Notes under the pieces: model-generated | Told to the model about the DNA's origin: nothing | The model's input: the letters and a program-made list of their open reading frames with translations, nothing else | The model's database searches: none | Made by a program: the position numbers and the translations under genes | In this document: positions 56,119 to 64,000 of the stretch, piece by piece | Numbering within the stretch: position 1 is the first letter of the stretch | Layout of the letters: each line of letters begins with the position of its first letter | NCBI GenBank assembly: GCA_946811695.1 | Contig: OX328123.1 | Span: 39,890,136 to 39,954,135 of the forward strand | Length of the DNA stretch: 64,000 nucleotides | Origin: Gonocerus acuteangulatus | Lineage: Eukaryota; Arthropoda; Insecta; Hemiptera; Coreidae | Direction: 5' to 3'

Positions 56119-56894
56119 AAGATGGCGCAGTTCCTGCGAGTCGGACTTCTTTAGTTGACTTCTCTAACGCACAATGAAGAATATATTGTCAAATCATTTG
56201 GCACCTTTTTTAATTTGTCTGAGTATTATGATATTTTTGAGGTTCCAATCTTCGGAAACGCTTAACGAATCCCAGAACTACTAGTCAAATCCTCCAGACT
56301 ATTATCTACGGCTTCCCTTATCCTTATTTATAAGTCACGATTCGAGCAGCCGTATTTAGTTCTGTGTTCCCTTATCCTTCTGCTAATCTTATCGTTTTCA
56401 TAGATCACTATAACGGTTTTAATGTGGCGCAAATCGATGCGGTGCTGGCGAATACTCTTCTACATGATTCTCGTGTTTTACCCACTTTCTAAACTTTAAC
56501 ATATTCTGGTATAACTCTCATGGTATAATTCATTCTCCTGTGCTCCCTGGAAAATTTTGTAGCTGTCCGATTGATTATCTTTGAATGTTTGATAGTTATT
56601 CTAAGGGTCAAGGATCAAATGTCACATTACTGTATCCTGCGTTAATTCACCGTGTCGTTGTTTGGGAGTCGGGATTTTGAATCATAACCATCCCTTCCCC
56701 AACCCACATTAAAAGGAGAACGGCAAAAAGAAATCTTGTGGCCAGAGGATATTCGTTCCCTATTAATGTACCAAGTATTAATTAACCTTTTTTAAGATGT
56801 CCCATGCTCGGAACGCTCAATTCTAAACATTTCTTGGTTACAGCATTGTCCGTCTCCCTTATATGTTATAGGAAAATTCTTGCATTAAGAAATA
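56119..56894. other. No recognised gene
   Basis: The family edge aagatggcgcagttcctgcg then agtcggac extends to about 56150. Beyond it no frame or repeat is supported. Confidence 0.4.
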
Positions 56895-57340
56895 TTTTGA
56901 AAAGGTGTAGTTGATCGGGGTTCGGAAATATTGTCGATACAAATGCAAACTAACGAATGTGCAAATCAACACTTTTGAGAGTGGAAAAGCATTTATTCAT
57001 AACTTTTTTTGGACTGTCAAATATTCGGCAGATTTGGCCTCTTGATAGTGGAATACTTTCCCTTTAATAGAGTGAAGTCAGATTGAAGAATTTGCCGTAA
57101 ATAAGTCCAGCAGAAATTAGTAAAGATTGAGAATGAAAGATGCTTTTTTTCATATTCGTTACTTTGCATTTGTATCGACGATATAACCTCCACGGTTCAG
57201 AACTGTTCTCTCTCTCCTCCATAGCTTGTAATTCAAGCCGAAACGTTGGAAAATAAATATTACACTTATTATTCATATAATACTCCGAGCTCCGATCATC
57301 TAAACCTTATCTATACCAACGGTCGACTATCTCTTCACTA
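56895..57340 (+). mobile_element. PLE-type termini (family P5), inverted, degenerate
   Basis: tgtcgatacaaatgcaaact then aacgaat (56932-56966) is inverted at 57149-57183 (attcgttactttgcatttgt then atcga). Farther right ttgtaattcaagccgaaacg resembles stem II plus GAAAC, and gatcatctaaac ... ccaacggtcgactatctctt resembles the P3 edge (gcatcatctacggtcaacga tctcct). The CTGANGA part has decayed. Confidence 0.6.
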
Positions 57341-59160
57341 ACATTAATTGAGGGCCCCAGAAGTCAAGGGGTCTAAGTGACATTTTTGAAAAAAATGAGT
57401 TATATATAGGAATGGATTATTCACACCGTAATTTTGTAGGTGGTAAAGAGATACAAGTTATTTTCTTGACATTTTCTGCCATATAGCTTGTTTTCTCCTA
57501 AGGACGTAACTTTCTTAATATCTACTTTTGTAAGCCCAGAAGGAAATTAAGAGGTCTATGTACGGATTATCCAATTCATTCGCATATTAATCATAAACTG
57601 GATCTATTAGCTATTATCAATAATAAACAGCTAAGGACCTTAGGATTCGTCTAGTATGATCAGAACTGTAAAAATCTAGTTTTTGCTATTACCACATATG
57701 TTCAACTTTGAATCCATTTTACTCAAAACATTAAGTTTTTTACTTAGAGCCCTTGACCTCTGTGGTCAAGAATTTTCTCTTTCTTCCAAGAGGAATTTTC
57801 TTTTTTGCTGTAATGTAATTTAGGATGTGAAGATGTATGTAAAAAACTAAATTATCTTTTGGTTATTTGGTTTAGAAAAAAACAGTATTTATCTATCCTC
57901 GCCGCTTAGTTTTACATAAAAGTGCATGTTTTGAAGTTGTCGTATAAATTTCATCGCCGTACTGAGCCGTATTTGGGCACAGCCTAATATAATGAAGGCA
58001 TATGTTAGCGATGCGATTATTTTACATAAAACCAGTTTACCATTATTATTCTTTGCTGAGAGATGTTGAGGAGTTTGTGAAAGCAAGTGAATATTGACTG
58101 TGAGATCCATCTACTATCTTGTGTGAAACTGTCAAAATGGATTCGGTGTAAGTGAAAATTGTAATTGAGAGAATATGTCGGGAACAGATAAAAGTATTAC
58201 ATTGCTTGTTAATTTATTTAACTTAGCAATGGAAAATTCATATGTAAGTATACATATCTCTACCAATTGAGTAAAATATGACTTCTTTAAATTGAATACT
58301 TACTGTTTTTCACGGTTTTCGTAATATAAATCCCATTTATCTTCCGAAATAATTATTCTATTGAATTTGCATTGGTCTCATTCGACTCGGCACAAAAAAA
58401 AAGTACTTAAAAAACGATACAATCTGAATGATTCAAGTGCCTACAAGTTTTTTCCCAAAATCGGGCATTTGGCACCACAGTGTGGCACGTAGACATCAGT
58501 AGTTTGTGTTACCCAGTGTGTGTATATATGGGAGAGCCATATTGTATATTAATTTGACATGGTTAATTTCTGCTACATACTTTTAGGATGGAATTTTCCA
58601 AAAATTCTCTTGAAATTCCAACCATAATAGCTACATTCCTTCGGAATTTGATGCAACTGAAGAAGTAAAAATAATAAAAGATACCTAAACGGCTTCTTGG
58701 CTAGTGGATAAGCAATATGACGCAGAACTATCAGAACTGCCAAGGAGATAAGACACGCACAGAATGATTTGATAAGTGATTCCGTAAAAAAACATCATGA
58801 AAAATCCAATCGACACTGATTCGTAACTATCGGCAGTCAGCCATGGTTTAACGACGTAAATAAATACCCACCATTACAATGGTTATTTATTTTATTATTA
58901 TTTATGGCCATTCGATCGCTTCAGCCCTTAGCATTTGACTTTAATAAAACATTAAGTCAACAATCCCTAACAAATATGAACAGACCCAGTCGTAACCTCA
59001 TTGCTTTATAAGACTTTTATCGGAATAGTATTTTAATGACACATCTAAGAATCCCTAAAAGTACGTGACGAAAAGAATTCGACGAATCTAATTTTCTAGT
59101 TTACACACAAAAAAATGTACATATGTTGTTATAATAACAAAAAGCCAATTGCCAACAAAC
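57341..59160. other. No recognised feature
   Basis: AT-rich DNA with short unsupported frames (for example 57889-58110 minus). Nothing conserved is recognised. Confidence 0.35.
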
Positions 59161-59163
59161 GCT

Positions 59164-59480
59164 CCAGAGTATAGAAACAAGTGAAGCAACTTACGATGAA
59201 CTAACGACATATTATTCGAACCAAATACAAATTCAGTGGCAGAAAACATGGTACAATGCCAACGACAATTAGCTGCGACAGATTAAACAAACAGTGGCAG
59301 AATGGCCATCCAGCAGAATAGAAAACCTGAGAGAAGAGGTCATTTTAACTCGAGTCCGAATTGGCCATTCTCTAATTACTCACGGACACATAATAAACAA
59401 GACGCACCAACATGTAGAACAATGTAACCAACTGTGAACTATAAGACACATGCTTACAGACTGTCGAAGAAGAGAACAAT
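59164..59480 (+). pseudogene. LINE ORF2 fragment, RNase H to C-terminal knuckle
   Basis: One frame with two stop codons (TAG near 59270, TGA near 59435) reads through AEWPSSRIENLREEVILTRV and RIGHSLITHGH, then IRHMLTDCRRREQ. This is the conserved end of I/Jockey-type LINE ORF2 proteins: an E-E-V-x-L-x-R-x-R-I-G-H-x-x-x-T-H-G block after RNase H, followed by a knuckle with H-x-L-x-x-C. The copy is inactivated. A second copy is at 40430-40570. Confidence 0.8.
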
Positions 59481-59805
59481 GAAACATACCCATCCTTCCG
59501 ATCTCTATATTCCTTCCCACCGAACATCAATATTCGAAAAATCATTCGTCACCCGTGCCACCTCGCTATGGAATTCCTTGCCTCTGTTTGTCCGCCATTC
59601 TACTAACCTAGAAACCTTTAAATCCCGACTCTTCCACCACCTTCTATCCCTGCAAGTTTTACCCAACCCCTAGTCTATTTTGAAGCTGTACACTATATAC
59701 TGATAGCATTTTTAAGTTAATATATAAAATTCACAATTATTTTGTAATTTCAAAATTATTCCTATGGGACTTGTGTCCAGGAATAAGAATAAAACTATTC
59801 ATTTC
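59480..59805 (+). pseudogene. C-terminal end of a second LINE ORF2 with 3' tail
   Basis: The frame from about 59470 to TAG 59671-59673 ends in SIFEKSFVTRATSLWNSLPL then FVRHSTNLETFKSRL. The F-x-x-S-F-x-x-R-x-x-x-L-W-N-S-L-P phrase is the usual C-terminus of another set of LINE reverse transcriptases. The 3' UTR ends ctatgggacttgtgtccagg, aataagaataaaactattca and a short attcattt tail. It joins the different LINE at 59164-59480 in another frame, so this is a junction of two elements. Confidence 0.8.
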
Positions 59806-60175
59806 ATTTACTCACTGATCTTACAGAACCTTTGACCGACCACATCCATTACTTGAATCAGATATTTAAAAACTTACAAACTACCTAAACGTATCACACA
59901 ATTCAACTACATTATGAAAATTTTACTCTTTAATTTTATTTTTTTAATATTTTCTATTTTTTTTTCTATTTACCAATATTGTTATTTAAATTTATTTTCT
60001 ACTTTTTACCGAATTATCTTTATTGAGTTTATATTATAACAATCTATTAACATTTATTTACTAATATTACAATTTTGTTCAAAGCTGACGTTTCCATGTA
60101 GCCTAAATACTTTGCTAATCGCTTCCAATGTGCCCCAGCAAAAAATAAATATAATAGCAAATGTTCTGTTTTACT
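59806..60175. other. AT-rich spacer
   Basis: Nothing recognised. Confidence 0.4.
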
Positions 60176-60180
60176 TATGG

Positions 60181-60425
60181 GATCTGAGTTAAGGGTACTG
60201 ATCTCATGTTCTGGGAACCTGGTTCGAAATTTGGGCAGCCACTGAAAGATTTTCTCTTCGAGAGTCGCCTTTTGAAGGTGGAAACCTTCGTGTCAAACAC
60301 CAGACTCAAGCTATTGATAATCAGGCGACTGCAGCACATTTCAGGTCAACCTACCTCCGTATTGTGCCATAAGGTGAAGGTCAGGGCTATGAGCCCTGTT
60401 GGCCTGCACGGGACTCATTTTTGAT
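60181..60425 (+). mobile_element. SINE-A related copy
   Basis: The head has a B-box-like cctggttcgaaatttgg. The 3' part gtgccataaggtgaaggtca, gggctatgagccctgttggc and ctgcacgggactcattttt follows the SINE-A end (gtgccgtatggtcatgaatc, cagggccatcgtggcctgtt, acgggactgattttt). The body between is diverged or from a sister family. Confidence 0.65.
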
Positions 60426-60574
60426 TTAATAATTAATATAGTCAATAAAATGAAACGGAAAAAATCTTCTTCAGGAACGTATTTTTCTAAATTTTCACGA
60501 CGGTCTCCTAACAGTAATCTCTGGTCTTTCTCTACCCACTAGCACTCATTGCGGACGAAGTCTATTAAAGAGTA

Positions 60575-60655
60575 GCCGAAAAGTCCTTGACAGAGATTTT
60601 TACAAAATTCGTGTTGATATTTTCCTAGGCGAATCCCAACTATTCGCTAATTGCT
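60575..60655. mobile_element. MITE solo end (gaatagttgggattc family)
   Basis: gtagccgaaaagtccttgac, atttttacaaaattcgtgtt and gcgaatcccaactattcgct match the right part of the MITE at 41630-41904. Confidence 0.6.
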
Positions 60656-63600
60656 TTTCATTCTCTTAGTTATAAAATTGTTTACGGTCGTTTTTCTGAC
60701 TTATGTACATTGATTTTTAAAAGAATACTTATACTTTTAAAATGATTTTAAATGATAGAAAATTGCTTTTCTCGCGTTTGCCTCAAGTTCAATGATCATG
60801 ATGCCTTTGAATTTCTAGAGAAATAAAAATATTATGGTAGAAATCTGTTCAATCAGAGAAACATATTGTATGCTCTACTTTAACAATTTTTCTTTTTTTC
60901 TTATTTTTTAGTAGCGCCAAGCAAAAGGTAATTGCTTTACGTTAGAAACAAAAAAAAAAAAAGAAGAAGATTAAAAATGGGTTCTTTTTCTTTTCTACCC
61001 GATGACGTATATTCACTTTGTATGTGGCATAGGTAATTAAAAAATCAGCTCAACATTTTATTATTATATATTTCTACATTGACTGTTCTAAAAAGTAAAT
61101 GTTGAACCACTTTTTTAATGACCCATTCCAGAGCCTAAGAAAAAAGTTCAACAAATTTAAAATTTGATATTAGATTACAATATCTTCGTTTTAGGAATTT
61201 CGATTTATAGAATGCAAAAGTTTCTTTTTCAGTTTCATTCTAAAATTTCCAAGCATTCAATGATAATTTCGAGTGTCAATGAGAAAGATTCCCATGAAAT
61301 CATTTAATAATATTTCTGCCCTGAAAGCTGTAACGCCACAAAAAGCCCTTTGAGTTGTTACTTAAACCTTATTGACTGAGTTTGATGTTCTTTATGAATC
61401 TTATGAGTAAGTTATTAGTCCTAAAGAGACCTAACTTTTTTTAGTCAAGCTTCCATATCCAAACATTTTTTCTTATTTATCAATTTTATTCATTTTTTCC
61501 AGTTTTCCGTCCCTCGAATATATCAAATTATTTCAGGGATAATCAATAAAATCTCAGCCCCAATTTTTTTTAGAATCCCTAGGGAGAGAAGGTAAATGTT
61601 GTAATGAGCGTACAGAAGGGGTCGGAAGAGGGTCTAAAAAGTTAAGGTCGATAGATGCAGGCCTGGTGCAAGGGTTGTGGAGGGCGTGCGTAGGCTGCGT
61701 TTATCGATTCCAGTTGCATCGCGACCCTCCTCAAGCCGACAGTGGATTAGAAGGATAGTCGTGGCACTTGCGAGCAATTGATATATCCAGTCAATTCAAG
61801 GCAGGCTTTGGTGAAAAGAAGGAGTGGAAGGGCTTTCTCGTTGGTCTTGGACTCTTCTATTATCTGTGTACATAAAATAAATGTTTTGTCTGAACATTGG
61901 ATAGAAGCAATTCGATATCATTTACGTTAAATCCACAAAATCCACCCTTAAACAATTTTCTGTTTGTCTCTATGTGCTGAAAAAGACTCTCTTATTTCAA
62001 CAGAAGACATAGGCTTTAAATGAAAAGAAAATATTGTGTTGACCCAAAGTTATCAATACATGAATAACTTTAACTAAAGAACTGATAGTTGCTTGTGATA
62101 GACAACAAACAGAGAAAGTGTTATTTCTCTTTCTAGGAATACAAATTTATGATTGTGCAGATTTTATTTATACACCCGTCAGCGACGGACACAGCAAGTA
62201 CAAGCTGTAGTATTTGATAATTATTTGGCATACAAAATATTATATTTTTCAGAAGCATTAAATAAACAATAGACTGGTCACTTGCCAAATACAAAAACTC
62301 AAACATATCTTACAAATATCTATACAAAACTACTAGATTTTCTAGGCTCACACGAAAAAGTATGGAATACCTTTATGGATCCATAAAGTCCAAAAAATAG
62401 AATAGGTTTGGCAGCGATTACAAATTCTAACGTTTACAGGAAACCGATTGTCATGAAATCTTTCTTCCCCTTATCAATAGTCCTTTATCACGAAGCACCA
62501 ATCTGATTCGATTCCCTTCGTTCATTAGAAATTGTGCAAAGCATCCTATTGCTATATCAAGCAGAACATCTAAAATACACATCTGACGAGCCCGCATATT
62601 CGCAGCTATAAACGAAGACTGCCGAAGAACATGCAAAATGAACTACAGAAGACTTTAAAACATATCCATTCATTACAATGATCTTAGAGGATACGCTTAA
62701 TATAAAATTTTAAACGTTTTCATGGCAGATTTGAGCCCAGGGTTAAAAAAAAAAGCTGTGTCGTCTAAACAGTAGCTGATCTTATTATATTGTTTTGTGG
62801 GCTTGTATGTTTGCGTTATTGTAATATATGTTGAGATTATAAACGTCTGATGTGGCGAACTATGCTGTTTCTTTTTTTAATAAAATAGCTATATCATGAA
62901 ATTATATTTTCCATTTGTATTACTAAATGTGCCAACAGTTGTCCTAAAGTAAAGAACTAATTAACGACTACTTTATAGAGCATAACAAAGAAAGAATTTT
63001 GCGATGAAACGTTTTTCATTTCAATTTAAGAATGTGAGCATGAACTTGACATGCTGTAATATTGGTATGCCGCCTTATATACAGGGGAAACCTTTCTAAA
63101 GGTTATTTTACACCATTGGAACTCGAAGGTCAAGGTTGTTACATTGGCTATTGTTGCTTATAAATCGGTTCTTACAAACCATTGTTTAGTAGTTACTGAT
63201 TCGTTTTTTCATCTACAACTAGATATCATATCATCAAGATATTTAAAATTATAAATTAAATTTTGAACATCATTTAGACCTTGAGCTAAAATGAGATTCA
63301 ACTTATGCAAAAATATACAAATTTCTCTCAATGCTATCTTCAAGCTATAACTGGATCGTTGTGTTCTGCATCTCCCAGAAACATATTTGACTTTTAAAAC
63401 ATACCTTCGAGAAGATAGATTTTGAGTAAATTTTCTTCTTAACGAAGCTATTAAATGAAGGGCCAATAAATGGATTTCTTATTTCTTTTGATTTTCCTTT
63501 GCATGTTCTATGAACATAGTTGGTACATTTTTAGCCGTTTATAATGCCGTATAGTCATTATTTATTTTAATTTTATGTTTTTTTTTTTGTTTCTATAGAA

Positions 63601-63831
63601 CTGCTATTTGCGGTTATTTATATATTTATTAATTAGAATCTCAATTGAATTCTCTTATATTTAAAAGCGAAATATCATATTTGAGTAAGGCAATCAAGTA
63701 AAACGTGTAATGCTGGTTATCTTGCCTGAAACCCACAGAAATATGGCACTTCGGGATAAACAATTTCTTTATTTAGAAATGAATAATTAACTAAAATAAA
63801 TTTTGCTATTTTCATATTCGACATGTTACAA

Positions 63832-63832
<1 letters not shown>
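60656..63832. other. Long stretch without recognised features
   Basis: 61600-61860 is GC-richer (gtggagggcgtgcgtaggct, gttgcatcgcgaccctcctc) but has no supported frame or repeat partner. The rest is AT-rich with short unsupported frames. Confidence 0.35.

Positions 63833-63888
<56 letters not shown>
63833..63888. repeat. (TA)n microsatellite
   Basis: A pure TA tract of about 55 bp. Confidence 0.95.
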
Positions 63889-63890
<2 letters not shown>

Positions 63891-64000
63891 TTTAATTATG
63901 CACACATCCCATGCATGCATAGCTGATTGTAAATTTTCCTTTATTTTTAATTTTCATAACTTCTGAAACCAGTACTACAACTATTATTAACTAAATTAAA

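Overview
The window looks like repeat-dense, AT-rich intergenic or intronic DNA from an animal nuclear genome. There are no bacterial-style operons and no long open reading frames. Instead there are tRNA-derived SINEs with pol III boxes, LINE fragments, Penelope-like (PLE), hAT-like and mariner-like elements, minisatellites and many (TA)n tracts. The repeat mix fits an arthropod or another invertebrate, but the sequence does not fix the species. I found no confident complete host gene. Weak host candidates are a balanced-composition open stretch at 30581-30927, a small coding-like relic at 17600-17847 and a GC-rich promoter-like island at 46980-47650.

Layout. 1-5.5 kb: AT-rich DNA, a 20-bp perfect hairpin, a palindrome-rich AT block and a 12-copy 65-bp satellite. 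5.5-9.6 kb: SINE copies, a 5'-truncated LINE with a 17-bp target duplication, a PLE terminal repeat, a deleted mariner and a SINE remnant. 9.7-12.5 kb: a cluster of hAT-like non-autonomous elements, one with an exact 8-bp target duplication and its own nested hairpin insert. 12.6-19 kb: a PLE-terminus fragment, a large TA/CATA microsatellite and a second hAT-like element carrying about 1.3 kb of extra DNA, including a long foldback. 21-31 kb: PLE termini, a dispersed repeat family centred on (TA)n, a 447-bp foldback, and a 41-unit 49-bp minisatellite with higher-order structure. 31-39 kb: SINEs, an array of about 124 bp per unit and a 956-bp foldback element. 39-47 kb: a PLE terminal-repeat palindrome, LINE and MITE pieces in mostly blank AT-rich DNA. 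47-64 kb: the GC-rich island, a PLE remnant encoding a GIY-YIG nuclease domain between inverted ends, a 94-bp array, a 125-bp-arm palindrome, a TA-centred element, a two-LINE junction and a SINE.

The strongest theme is the repeated presence of PLE-type terminal repeats carrying hammerhead-ribozyme-like cores (CTGANGA, stem II, GAAAC). At least four sequence families are present, and most sit as head-to-head inverted pairs. Two families keep a near-complete core in both arms of a palindrome. The PLE at 49.1-50.3 kb links this arrangement to a GIY-YIG coding region. Other layers are nested insertion history (hairpin in hAT, foldback in hAT) and local tandem amplification of repeats.
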